64,000 nt of DNA, taken from NCBI RefSeq assembly GCF_000745125.1, contig NZ_JQNF01000010.1:124001-188000 (forward strand), in the 5' to 3' direction. The DNA comes from Carnobacterium jeotgali MS3 (GTDB lineage Bacteria > Bacillota > Bacilli > Lactobacillales > Carnobacteriaceae). Made by a program: the position numbers and the translations under genes. Of this stretch, positions 25,892 to 33,982 are shown piece by piece. Every line of letters starts with the position of its first letter. The first letter of the stretch is position 1. The notes under the pieces are model-generated. The model was not told the DNA's origin. It searched no databases and was given only the letters and a program-made list of their open reading frames with translations.

Positions 25892-26761
25892 CTATTCGCC
25901 TTCCTCTAATTCAATTTCAGGAAAATCATAATCAATTTGTTTTGATACGTCTTCGCCATCATAGAATTGTTTAGACAATTCTGTCAAAGTTCCATCAGCT
26001 TTCATTTCTTCTAAGGTCGTATTGACTTTATCGGTTAACAGATCATTCCCTTTTTTTATTGCATAGTTTGTTTCACTAGGGTTGTAAAAAATGTCATGAA
26101 CTTTTACTGGGATTTCTGGCAAAGCAGCAACAGCCATTTTTTGTGAATAATAGTCATTCAATATCACATCCGTACGTCCATTCGCTACATCTTGCAAATA
26201 TTGATCATTTGTTGCATTATCATAAATCACTTCTTCAGCTCCAAAGTGTCTGGCAACTTTCATGTAGCTTGTCGTAGCTGCTCCAGCTGCTTTTTTACCT
26301 TTTAAATCTTCTAACGTTTCAATACCCGAGTCATCTGATTCGCGTACAACCATTGCTCCAAAAGAATATTTATATGGAATTGTATAATTGTATTTATCTG
26401 CATTTTCTCCATTACGGTCTATGCCCATAGCAGCAATATCAATTGCGCCACTGTTAACAGAAGTCAGCATGCCGTCTACTCCCATTTCTGTAAAATCGAC
26501 CTCTAAGTCTAATCGATTGGCAACTTCACGAATAATTTCTACTTCGTATCCTGTCAGCTTATCTGTTTCAGCCTCATGAAAAGAACTTGGATAAAGCGTT
26601 CCAGATGTAGCTACCTTTATTGCTCCTCGTTCTTCGATTTCGCTCCATGCTGTATCGGATGTATTTTTTGCTGAATCAGAAGATGATTCATTTGATCCAC
26701 AAGCTGCTAAAGTCATTGATACAAAAGTTATTAATCCAAAACCCACTATTTTTTTCAACAC
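25892..26761 (-). CDS. Amino acid ABC transporter substrate-binding lipoprotein
   Basis: A 289-residue type-3 solute-binding protein. The GTG at 26761 (GGGG 8 bases upstream) gives a lipoprotein signal with lipobox LAAC near residue 19; the frame stays open upstream without a better site. The mature part begins with a Ser/Asn-rich linker, then GAIKVATSGTLYPSSFHE, TGYEVEIIREVANRL and the hinge strands. Cystine or another polar amino acid is plausible from the SGTLYPxSF motif, but uncertain. It is first in an operon with the permease gene. Confidence 0.88.
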   Translation of the reverse strand: MLKKIVGFGLITFVSMTLAACGSNESSSDSAKNTSDTAWSEIEERGAIKVATSGTLYPSSFHEAETDKLTGYEVEIIREVANRLDLEVDFTEMGVDGMLTSVNSGAIDIAAMGIDRNGENADKYNYTIPYKYSFGAMVVRESDDSGIETLEDLKGKKAAGAATTSYMKVARHFGAEEVIYDNATNDQYLQDVANGRTDVILNDYYSQKMAVAALPEIPVKVHDIFYNPSETNYAIKKGNDLLTDKVNTTLEEMKADGTLTELSKQFYDGEDVSKQIDYDFPEIELEEGE

Positions 26762-26890
26762 ATTACTATCCCCTTTTGTTGTCTTTTTAATTTCCTCAAT
26801 TAGAATAACAATGCATAACTGTGTAGTCAAACTTCTCTTAAAAAAAGTATAATTTCTTTCATTACCTTTCTTACTTTCCACATCAAAACG

Positions 26891-26925
26891 TTGTTAAACT
26901 AACATTTCAAACGTTCGTTTAACAA
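26891..26925. promoter_or_regulatory. 13-bp inverted repeat upstream of the SBP/permease operon
   Basis: TTGTTAAACTAAC and GTTCGTTTAACAA are complementary with one mismatch and a 9-base spacer. There is no T run. It sits 130 bases before the GTG of the binding protein, an operator-like position. No regulator gene is adjacent. Confidence 0.55.
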
Positions 26926-26994
26926 ACAATTTTGTTTTTATCTAAAATGAAACACCTGAATAAACTGTTATATTAATAATAGAATTTTGACAAA

Positions 26995-27033
26995 AACAAA
27001 ACACCTCCTAGTTAAAGTGAGGTGTTTTATTTT
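26995..27033 (-). terminator. Terminator downstream of the D-2-hydroxyacid dehydrogenase
   Basis: AAAACACCTC pairs with GAGGTGTTTT, with T-rich tails on both strands. The 394-base gene-free stretch 26762-27155 holds this hairpin, the 13-bp inverted repeat and a repeat remnant; I see nothing else in it. Confidence 0.8.
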
Positions 27034-27059
27034 TGCTTTTAAAAGATTGTTTACTGACC

Positions 27060-27131
27060 TACTGTGAGACTACTTCAAAAAAATTTCTCTAGAAATTTCA
27101 GCTCATCAAATGAGTCTATCTATTAACACTA
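27060..27131. repeat. Core-less remnant of the TAGTGT/ACACTA element
   Basis: The left end reads TACTGTGAGACTACTTC followed by AAAAAAATTTC, like TAGTGTGGATGCTTCAATAAATTC of copy B. The right end reads TCTATTAACACTAAAAA, like TTATCCACACTAAAAA. The roughly 155-nt structured core is missing. Confidence 0.45.
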
Positions 27132-27155
27132 AAAATGATAGCTTTTTTTAAGCTC

Positions 27156-28118
27156 TTAGTATTGTTGGTCGTAATCAATCAAGTTTGTAGGGAGTTTTTC
27201 TCCAGCTAAGTAAGCTTTTAGATTTTCTTCAAAGATAGTAAACAGTCTTTTTTTGAAATGTTCTGCGATTCCAGTAATATGAGGAGTAATTAAAACATCG
27301 TCCCTATTCCACAATTCACTTTCTTCTGTTAATGGTTCTGTTTCAAAGACATCTAAACCGGCAAAAGCCAATTTTCCACTATCAAGAGCGTTTACCAAAT
27401 CATCTGTTTTGACTGTTGGTCCTCTTCCAACATTAATAAAAAGAGTTCCGTCTTTCATTTGTGAGAAAACAGCTTGGTTAAAGAAGTAATGAGTTTGATC
27501 CGTGTGCGGTAAAATGTTCACCACAATATCTGCTAGTTTTACTTGTTCTATTAACTCTGGTTGTCTAATTAACTGATCCATATAGTTTACGTCTCTTCCA
27601 CTACGATTTACACCAATTGTCTTCATATTAAATGCTTTAGCTAAACGTCCAACTTCTATGCCAATTTTTCCGGTCCCAACGATCATAATGGTTTTACCAT
27701 TCAATTCCATTAACTTATCGACTTGGTCCCATTTTTTTGTTTGTTGATCTTTTACAGCCTTTTGAATGCCTCTTGCATAAGCAAGCAATAGACCAAAGAC
27801 TGATTCTGCGATTGGAATGCTGTGAATTCCACTTCCATTAGTTAGTAGTATTTGTTTTTCTTCAAGTTTCTTCAAATCAAGAAAATCAACACCAGCTGCT
27901 TTTCCTTGAGCCCATCTCAAAACAGGTTTATCATCTGCTAACAGCTCTTCTGTCCGTTGTCCTGTCCATCCATATATAATTTCAACAGACTCTAAAGAGA
28001 CCTCTTTTTCGTCTGTTTCCCATCCTTTAATTAGGTCATAATCTGGAGCTAGGTCTTTTAAAGTTTCTATTTGTTCATTTGTTGTTTTTTGTATTAACCA
28101 GATACTTTTTTTTGTCAT
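27156..28118 (-). CDS. D-2-hydroxyacid dehydrogenase, NAD-binding
   Basis: A 320-residue dehydrogenase of the phosphoglycerate/glyoxylate reductase fold. The nucleotide site GTGKIGIEVGRLAKAF is near residue 147. The catalytic Arg (VNVGRGP), Glu (LDVFETEPL) and His (ITPHITG) appear in order. It would interconvert a 2-keto acid and a D-2-hydroxy acid; the substrate is unknown. The N-terminal catalytic domain is slightly short (SIWLIQKTTNEQIE), as in the YPL113C/CtBP-like group. AGGTGAT precedes the ATG. It is monocistronic. Confidence 0.9.
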   Translation of the reverse strand: MTKKSIWLIQKTTNEQIETLKDLAPDYDLIKGWETDEKEVSLESVEIIYGWTGQRTEELLADDKPVLRWAQGKAAGVDFLDLKKLEEKQILLTNGSGIHSIPIAESVFGLLLAYARGIQKAVKDQQTKKWDQVDKLMELNGKTIMIVGTGKIGIEVGRLAKAFNMKTIGVNRSGRDVNYMDQLIRQPELIEQVKLADIVVNILPHTDQTHYFFNQAVFSQMKDGTLFINVGRGPTVKTDDLVNALDSGKLAFAGLDVFETEPLTEESELWNRDDVLITPHITGIAEHFKKRLFTIFEENLKAYLAGEKLPTNLIDYDQQY

Positions 28119-28269
28119 TCTTTCATCACCTTTCTATCATTTTCTATTATTATCTCATGCAAAAAAAAGATAGCAAAGAAATTCCCTTGTCTATCTTCAT
28201 TTTCTGTTAATTTTATTGCGTTAAATGGTACAATAGATGAAAGATACAGCTTTAGAACGGGGTGTTTGA

Positions 28270-29310
28270 ATGGATAAAGAGCATTTACTAACAACGAAAT
28301 TGATTATTGATGGCCACTTTCATGATTTTCAACTCTATAGTGGAAAATTTTATTTGTGGATGAATCAAAAAGAATTGAATGTCTATGATTGGAATAAATG
28401 GATGAAACAACTCGTTGACGTTGATCGCCCCATTTACCTTGAACCTCAGCCTTCTGAGCAAATATCTGTGACTATTGAAGAATTAATTCCTTTTTTGGAG
28501 CGTACTATTTCTTTTAGTGAACCCATTTATGATTGTGCAATATTTAATCATATTTTATATTTTTCTGACGACAACGGTTTTTATCGTTATTCTTTAACAA
28601 AAAACAATGCGCAAAAAGAGCGGATATGGGATCAAGCTGTTTATTCTATTTCACTTTCTGCTAAAGGTAGAATGGCCTTATCTGCAGGAGAGTCTGGTCT
28701 TTTTGAATATCTACTTTCTTCTCATTACCTATATGACCAACTTGATCGTCAAAAAGCACCACGTATCTATCAACTAAATGCTCACTTTGCTTCTCAAGCC
28801 ACCTGGAATCATCATGACCTTATTCAATATGGTAAAAGTCAGAGCAATCCAACTTATTTAACGCAATTTAACGAGCAGAAAGGTCAGCTACATATAGTCG
28901 ATGTTTTACCTGTAACTCAGCTAAGTGGATCTTTGACTAGCCAGGTACAAGAATACTTGCTGCCTTTGTCTTTAAATCCACCTTCTATGAAAGATGGTTT
29001 ACTTTTTTCTTTTGAAATGGATCACCAAAAAGTAAAAAAAGACTCTTTGTATCGATCTAAAACGATTCGTTTAGTAGTAAAGCCGCCAGCAGTTCTTGAA
29101 CAGCAACAAGATTCAATTGACTTTTTGCTTGTAATGGCTGACTCTCCATCCTTTAAAGTTGTTTTACAAAATGATGTTTTACTAGAAATTCCGCATCACT
29201 CTATCCAGAAATTCAGAATTTATAATCGAACAAGGCATTACCGCAATCAATTACATGTTTTACAAAATAATTCCCTAATTTTGTATCTTTTCACAGAAAT
29301 TAATCGCTGA
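28270..29310 (+). CDS. Unrecognised 346-residue protein
   Basis: I do not recognise this family. It has no signal peptide or transmembrane segment, is rich in aromatic residues and beta-strand-like stretches, and contains short recurring patterns such as FNHILYFSDDNGFYRYSL and LSAKGRMALSAGESGLFEYL that resemble blades of a beta-propeller, though blade number is unclear. The start ATG at 28270 follows GGGGTG. Codon use looks like its neighbours. It is monocistronic, diverges from the D-2-hydroxyacid dehydrogenase and converges on dps. It is a genuine gene by length, start site and terminator, but its function is open. Confidence 0.75.
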   Translation: MDKEHLLTTKLIIDGHFHDFQLYSGKFYLWMNQKELNVYDWNKWMKQLVDVDRPIYLEPQPSEQISVTIEELIPFLERTISFSEPIYDCAIFNHILYFSDDNGFYRYSLTKNNAQKERIWDQAVYSISLSAKGRMALSAGESGLFEYLLSSHYLYDQLDRQKAPRIYQLNAHFASQATWNHHDLIQYGKSQSNPTYLTQFNEQKGQLHIVDVLPVTQLSGSLTSQVQEYLLPLSLNPPSMKDGLLFSFEMDHQKVKKDSLYRSKTIRLVVKPPAVLEQQQDSIDFLLVMADSPSFKVVLQNDVLLEIPHHSIQKFRIYNRTRHYRNQLHVLQNNSLILYLFTEINR

Positions 29311-29351
29311 TCCATTTGGCTACTTCGAAAAATTCCTTGCCGAATGCAGCC
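29311..29351. repeat. Short remnant of the structured element end
   Basis: GGCTACTTCGAAAAATTCC followed by TTGCCGAAT matches the reverse of copy A's right end (GGCTGCTTCTAAAAATTCTTTCGGAAT) with few changes. Only one end is present. Confidence 0.45.
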
Positions 29352-29356
29352 ATTTT

Positions 29357-29393
29357 AAAAAGAGCCCTTAGATTAGCTTAGGGCTCTTTGCTT
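29357..29393. terminator. Bidirectional terminator before dps
   Basis: AAAGAGCCCTAAG-type arms (AGAGCCCT/AGGGCTCT) surround a TAGATTAGCTT loop between convergent genes. Confidence 0.88.
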
Positions 29394-29411
29394 TTACACT
29401 CTTTTTATTTT

Positions 29412-29879
29412 TTAAGCATCCAGTGGATTTTTACCTAAAAAAGCTTGCAACATCCAAATTGTTTTATCTACGCCAGATTTGTAGCCAATCAACAAATCTT
29501 GTGTTGAATCATCCCCTGCTTCTCCAGTAAGATTAATCCCTTTTTGCAATCTTTCGTCAATGATTTTATAATCTAAAATAGTTGAACTAACCATTTCTTC
29601 AGCCGTTTCTTTTCCGTCATACGGAGCTTCTTTAATAGTAGAGAATTCTAAAAACTCTCCTAGAGTTGCATAAGGTTTGCCACCAATTGCAATCAAACGT
29701 TCAGCTAATTCATCGAATTGCCCGGTTACTTCATCATAAAGTTCTTCAAATTTCTCATGTAAGGTAAAGAAATGAGGTCCTTTCACATAAAAATGATGTT
29801 GATACAATTTGATATTAAAGACACCATATGTTGCGACTAGTTCATTTAATAGTTCTTGTACTTCTGTTTGTTTTGCCAT
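29412..29879 (-). CDS. dps: Dps-family DNA-binding ferritin-like protein
   Basis: A 155-residue four-helix protein that stores iron and protects DNA from peroxide. The dinuclear ferroxidase ligands are visible in HHFYVKGPHFFTLHEKFEELYDEV (His, then Asp/Glu spaced as in Dps). Length and MAKQTEVQELLNELVATYGV start are typical of Lactobacillales Dps. AGGAGG precedes the ATG. A promoter candidate is at 29929-29957. It is monocistronic. Confidence 0.93.
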   Translation of the reverse strand: MAKQTEVQELLNELVATYGVFNIKLYQHHFYVKGPHFFTLHEKFEELYDEVTGQFDELAERLIAIGGKPYATLGEFLEFSTIKEAPYDGKETAEEMVSSTILDYKIIDERLQKGINLTGEAGDDSTQDLLIGYKSGVDKTIWMLQAFLGKNPLDA

Positions 29880-29928
29880 TAGTTCATTCCTCCTGTTTTT
29901 TAATTGTTTTATTTATCAACTTATATTT

Positions 29929-29957
29929 ATTATAATCTAAGAAAGTTTTATAGTCTA
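29929..29957 (-). promoter_or_regulatory. Candidate dps promoter
   Basis: TAGACT - 17 bases - TATAAT on the minus strand, about 50 bases before the dps start. No convincing PerR box was seen over it. Confidence 0.45.
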
Positions 29958-30140
29958 GTAAATTGATTTAATTTGATAGAATTCTTTTATGCGTTAATCC
30001 AGTAAACAAATCTTACTTTTCAGCATTTTACAATAGAATGCTGTTAATTTGATAAGAAAAGAATTCCTAACATCGCATTTCATGATTATATGTGCTAGAA
30101 TGGTTTAGCATATATAAAAGAATAGGGGTAACTAAATTAA

Positions 30141-31769
30141 ATGATTACAGTAACTAATGTAAGTTTACAATTTTCAGATAGAAAATTGTTCGATGACGTA
30201 AATATAAAATTCATTCCCGGCAATTGTTATGGTCTAATTGGTGCAAATGGTGCAGGTAAGTCTACTTTCTTAAAAATACTAGCTGGTGAGATCCAACCTT
30301 CAACTGGTAATATTTCTATGGGTCCTGATGAACGCTTGACTACTTTAAGTCAAAATCACTATGGCTTTGAAGATCACACTGTTTTAGAAACAGTTATTAT
30401 GGGGCATACGCGTTTATACGAAATTATGAAAGAAAAAGATGCTGTCTATATGAAAGCTGACTTCACTGATGCAGATGGTATTTTAGCTGCTGAACTAGAA
30501 GGCGAATTTGCTGAATTAGACGGTTGGGAAGCTGAACCTCAAGCAGCAGTTATGCTTCAAGGTTTAGGTATTACAGAAGATATGCTTGATAAAAAAATGA
30601 GCGAATTAACAGAAGGTTTGAAAGTTAAAGTCTTGTTAGCGCAAGCTTTATTTGGCAAACCAGATGTTCTTCTATTGGATGAGCCTACCAATGGTTTAGA
30701 CAAACAATCCATCGAATGGTTAGAAGAATTCTTAATTGATTTCCCGAATACCGTTATTGTGGTTTCTCATGACCGTCACTTCTTAAACAAAGTTTGTACT
30801 CACATGGCTGACGTTGACTTTAGTAAAATCAAGTTATATGTTGGAAACTATGATTTCTGGTTAGAATCAAGCCAACTAGCTTCTAAATTACAAGGCAATG
30901 TAAATGCTAAAAAAGAAGAGCAAATCAAAGAACTACAAGCCTTTATTGCTCGATTCAGCGCAAATGCGTCTAAATCTAAACAAGCAACGTCTCGTAAAAA
31001 GATGTTAGAAAAAATTACGTTAGATGACATTCAACCTTCTTCTCGTCGTTATCCATTCGTTGGATTTACTCCTGATCGTGAAATCGGAAATGACTTGCTG
31101 CGTGTTGAAAATGTTTCTAAAACGATCGATGGCAAAAAAATATTAGATAATGTTACTTTCATTTTGAATAAAGACGATAAAGTGGCCTTTACCAGTAAGA
31201 ATGATATTGCCATTACAGTTTTATTTAAAATATTGATGGGCGAAATGGAACCTGATACTGGTTCAGTCAAATGGGGAGTAACCACTTCTCAGTCTTATTT
31301 ACCAAAAGATACAACTGACGAATTTGCCGATGAAAAATTAACTGTTGTGGATTGGTTACGTCAATTCGCTTCTGCTGAAGAAAATGACAATACCTTCTTA
31401 CGTAGTTTCTTAGGTCGTATGTTATTCTCTGGAGAAGATGTTTTAAAAGAAGTATCTGTCCTTTCCGGTGGAGAAAAAGTTCGTTGTATGTTATCTAAAA
31501 TGATGTTGAGCAAATCAAATGTTTTAGTAATGGACGACCCAACAAATCACTTGGACTTAGAATCTATTACAGCTTTAAATGATGGTTTAATTGCTTTCAA
31601 GGGTTCAATTTTATTTGGATCACATGACCACCAATTTATCCAAACTATCGCAAACCGTATTATTGAAATTTCTCCAAATGGAGTAGTAGACCGTGCTGAA
31701 ACGACTTATGATGACTTCTTAGATAATAAGGCTGTTAAAGAACAAATTGCTGCTTTATATGCTGACTAA
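30141..31769 (+). CDS. ykpA: ABC-F ATPase, YkpA-like, with altered motifs
   Basis: A 542-residue protein with two ABC domains and no membrane part, close to Bacillus YkpA along its length (GNCYGLIGANGAGKSTFLK, ELEGEFAELDGWEAE, SSRRYPFVGFTPDREIGND). ABC-F proteins act on the ribosome. Several motifs differ from the family pattern: the first signature is LTEGLKVKV in place of an LSGG-like form, the first D-loop is DEPTNGLD instead of DEPTNHLD, the second Walker A is FTSKNDIAITVLFK, and the second Walker B reads VLVMDDPTNHLD with Asp replacing the catalytic Glu. Domain 2 keeps LSGGEKVR. It is monocistronic with a strong terminator. Confidence 0.9.
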   Translation: MITVTNVSLQFSDRKLFDDVNIKFIPGNCYGLIGANGAGKSTFLKILAGEIQPSTGNISMGPDERLTTLSQNHYGFEDHTVLETVIMGHTRLYEIMKEKDAVYMKADFTDADGILAAELEGEFAELDGWEAEPQAAVMLQGLGITEDMLDKKMSELTEGLKVKVLLAQALFGKPDVLLLDEPTNGLDKQSIEWLEEFLIDFPNTVIVVSHDRHFLNKVCTHMADVDFSKIKLYVGNYDFWLESSQLASKLQGNVNAKKEEQIKELQAFIARFSANASKSKQATSRKKMLEKITLDDIQPSSRRYPFVGFTPDREIGNDLLRVENVSKTIDGKKILDNVTFILNKDDKVAFTSKNDIAITVLFKILMGEMEPDTGSVKWGVTTSQSYLPKDTTDEFADEKLTVVDWLRQFASAEENDNTFLRSFLGRMLFSGEDVLKEVSVLSGGEKVRCMLSKMMLSKSNVLVMDDPTNHLDLESITALNDGLIAFKGSILFGSHDHQFIQTIANRIIEISPNGVVDRAETTYDDFLDNKAVKEQIAALYAD

Positions 31770-31782
31770 TTAAAATTATGTA

Positions 31783-31830
31783 AAAAAAGGCTGTCATGAT
31801 TCCATTTAAATGGAATCATGACAGCCTTTT
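31783..31830. terminator. Terminator of ykpA
   Basis: A perfect stem of about 23 bp (AAGGCTGTCATGATTCCATT and complement) followed by T5. Confidence 0.95.
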
Positions 31831-31881
31831 TAGTTTCAATAGGTTTATTCAATACCTTTTATCTTTCTAGACATGAAACTA

Positions 31882-32982
31882 TTACTCATCTACCATTACT
31901 TCACCCATCACTTTATTTCTGCCTTGGTTTTTGGCCATGTATAAACAGCGGTCTGCCAGTCGGTATAATTTCTTCATATCTTTATTTTGATCAGATGCTG
32001 CCAATCCAATTGAGACAGTTATCTTGATCCTCGTTCCATTTTCTAATAAAAATTCTTTATCGGCTACACTAGATCTAATATTATCGGCTATATTTTTTTG
32101 TTCAGCATAAGACAGATCATTTAAAATCAAACAAAATTCCTCGCCACCTACACGGTAAACGAGTTCATTATCATGAGCTCCAACTTTCAAGATTGTTGCC
32201 ACTTGTCGCAAAATAAAATCTCCATTTGCATGACCGTAGCTATCATTGATCCATTTAAAATAATCAATATCAACCATCATTAACGCAGTTTTTGCGATTG
32301 TTTGATCTCCTTCAATTTTTCGCCATTTCTTATTGAACGCTCTCATATTATACAATCCGGTCAAAAAATCCATTTTTGCATGTTCTTTCTCATTTAAGTA
32401 CAAAGAACGACTTTTTAGTAAATCTTCAATAAATACTGTTGCAAGAATACCTACAAGACTAGAGAGCACTAAAAAAATACTATAAATAAGGATATAGACT
32501 AAAAAACTATCGTATAAAACATATGAATTCAACGCAATAAGGACAACACAGATAGCATTGAGAATTAATAAAACAACATATTTATTGTTAAATTGTTTTA
32601 CTAGCTTACGGCATACTAATGGCAATAGGAAGCCCAGAATGATATACATGATTGCCGTTCGAATCGATGCTGGATTGACTCCGAATGTCAAACGCAGTAG
32701 TGAAATCAGAATAGCTGTAGGAATAGCCACTTTTTGACCAACATAATAAACTAATAAGATTAATATAATTTGCCTCAGATCTATTATAGCTCCTTTAGGC
32801 AAATCAACTGCAAACAGCATCAATAAAAAACTTGTTAAACTAGCGAAACCAATCATTAATAGTTGTTGCTTCACGGTTAGTGTATAAACTTTTTTCTTTG
32901 GAATCAGTTTAACGAATATGTAAGATGCTGTACTAAGAATCGATATATTCGCAATGATGCTTAATAAAACAGATGTCAGCAT
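31882..32982 (-). CDS. Membrane-bound diguanylate cyclase (GGDEF)
   Basis: A 366-residue protein. Residues about 1-190 hold about six transmembrane helices with the 5TMR-LYT pattern (IDLRQIILILLVYYVG, ISLLRLTFGVNP). Residues about 205-360 form a GGDEF domain with YRVGGEEFCLIL, so the active-site motif is GGEEF and is predicted active in making cyclic di-GMP. The inhibitory RxxD site upstream is absent (NELVYRVGG). The ATG at 32982 has GGAGGTG 6 bases before it. It follows an EAL gene by 71 bases on the same strand. Confidence 0.9.
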   Translation of the reverse strand: MLTSVLLSIIANISILSTASYIFVKLIPKKKVYTLTVKQQLLMIGFASLTSFLLMLFAVDLPKGAIIDLRQIILILLVYYVGQKVAIPTAILISLLRLTFGVNPASIRTAIMYIILGFLLPLVCRKLVKQFNNKYVVLLILNAICVVLIALNSYVLYDSFLVYILIYSIFLVLSSLVGILATVFIEDLLKSRSLYLNEKEHAKMDFLTGLYNMRAFNKKWRKIEGDQTIAKTALMMVDIDYFKWINDSYGHANGDFILRQVATILKVGAHDNELVYRVGGEEFCLILNDLSYAEQKNIADNIRSSVADKEFLLENGTRIKITVSIGLAASDQNKDMKKLYRLADRCLYMAKNQGRNKVMGEVMVDE

Positions 32983-33053
32983 AGCCAGCACCTCCAATCA
33001 ATTAGTTAGTGTAAATAAATATAGATGAACCATCTCGTTTTCTGCTAGTGACG

Positions 33054-33767
33054 TTATTGCAGAGACTTTGAAGGTTTGCCAAAATGATACCCTTGTTGTA
33101 GAAATATACCTTGCTCATTAAACGTTTCACTTATTTGTTGATTTTCAATTCCTTCTATAACAAAATCAAGCTCATAATCTTCTGCAATTTTTTGCCACGC
33201 ACCTAAGAAAAGATGCATTGTTTCTTCTTTCAAGTTTTTCTTATTGCATTTTACGATTGAGAATTTAATTTGCTTCAAATAGGAAGTATATTTCAAAACT
33301 TCATCTAATGAATTCTTTCCTGAACCTACATCGTCCAGTGCAATATCATATCCTTTTTCTTTGATTGAAGTAAAGATAGATTGCAAGCGTTGTTCGATTA
33401 TTGAAGAATTCATATTTTCAATTGAAGCAACAAATAGCGGAACATCTTCTGTTATTTCGATAATCAATTGTTCAGCGTATGGTTGGAGTTTGGTAAAAAA
33501 AGCATGCGTTTCTGGATAAAATAATTGCTTTGGCGCAAAATTGATAGAAAATATTACTGTGGGAAATGACTGCACCAGTTGTTCCAATTCTTTTTGAAAC
33601 CAGTTTAAATAAAGACTGTGTTCTTCTTTATTATAAATGATTTCCTCCATTCTCTGAGCTGGATAAAATGGGTTTGCCTCATTATTTCTTAATAAAATTT
33701 CATACCCAATAATTCGATTGTCTTGCATATCGACTTTAGGTTGGAAGTAAAGTTGAAACTCGTTCAT
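33054..33767 (-). CDS. Stand-alone EAL cyclic di-GMP phosphodiesterase
   Basis: A 237-residue cytoplasmic EAL domain. The key residues appear present: YEILLR (the EAL signature position), INFAPKQL (Asn), EITED (Glu), DDVGSGKNSL (DDFGTG position), IKFSIV (Lys), IEGIENQ (Glu) and QGYHFGKP (Gln). It is therefore predicted to hydrolyse cyclic di-GMP. The ATG at 33767 has GGGAGGG 6 bases upstream. It is the first gene of a pair with the membrane cyclase, an opposing-activity arrangement. Confidence 0.88.
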   Translation of the reverse strand: MNEFQLYFQPKVDMQDNRIIGYEILLRNNEANPFYPAQRMEEIIYNKEEHSLYLNWFQKELEQLVQSFPTVIFSINFAPKQLFYPETHAFFTKLQPYAEQLIIEITEDVPLFVASIENMNSSIIEQRLQSIFTSIKEKGYDIALDDVGSGKNSLDEVLKYTSYLKQIKFSIVKCNKKNLKEETMHLFLGAWQKIAEDYELDFVIEGIENQQISETFNEQGIFLQQGYHFGKPSKSLQ

Positions 33768-33897
33768 TAAAAACCCTCCCTTAATACTACTACAATCGGT
33801 CATTTATGTATAAAAATAAGACCTGAGTAAATACTTTCTAGTATTAGGCTAACCATTCTTCGTCAAAAAATAAAATCAGCTGATTATACTTTTTTAT

Positions 33898-33952
33898 ATA
33901 AAAACACCTTCGACGTTTATACTGATTTCCAGTACACCCTCTCGAAGGCGCT
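33898..33952 (-). terminator. Terminator of the DEAD-box helicase gene
   Basis: CGCCTTCGA pairs with TCGAAGGTG, with an inner ACTG/CAGT hairpin, and T5 on the minus strand. Confidence 0.75.
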
Positions 33953-33982
33953 TATGTTAGTTAGATTTTTGAAGAGTTTATC

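Noticed and set aside
29880..30140. PerR box at dps
   Set aside because: No TTATAATNATTATAA-like palindrome; the best candidate matches too few positions.
33781..33803. Shared TCGGTCATTTAT at 33790 and 61650 as a repeat
   Set aside because: Only 12 bases match, without flanking similarity; this is plausible by chance in 64 kb.
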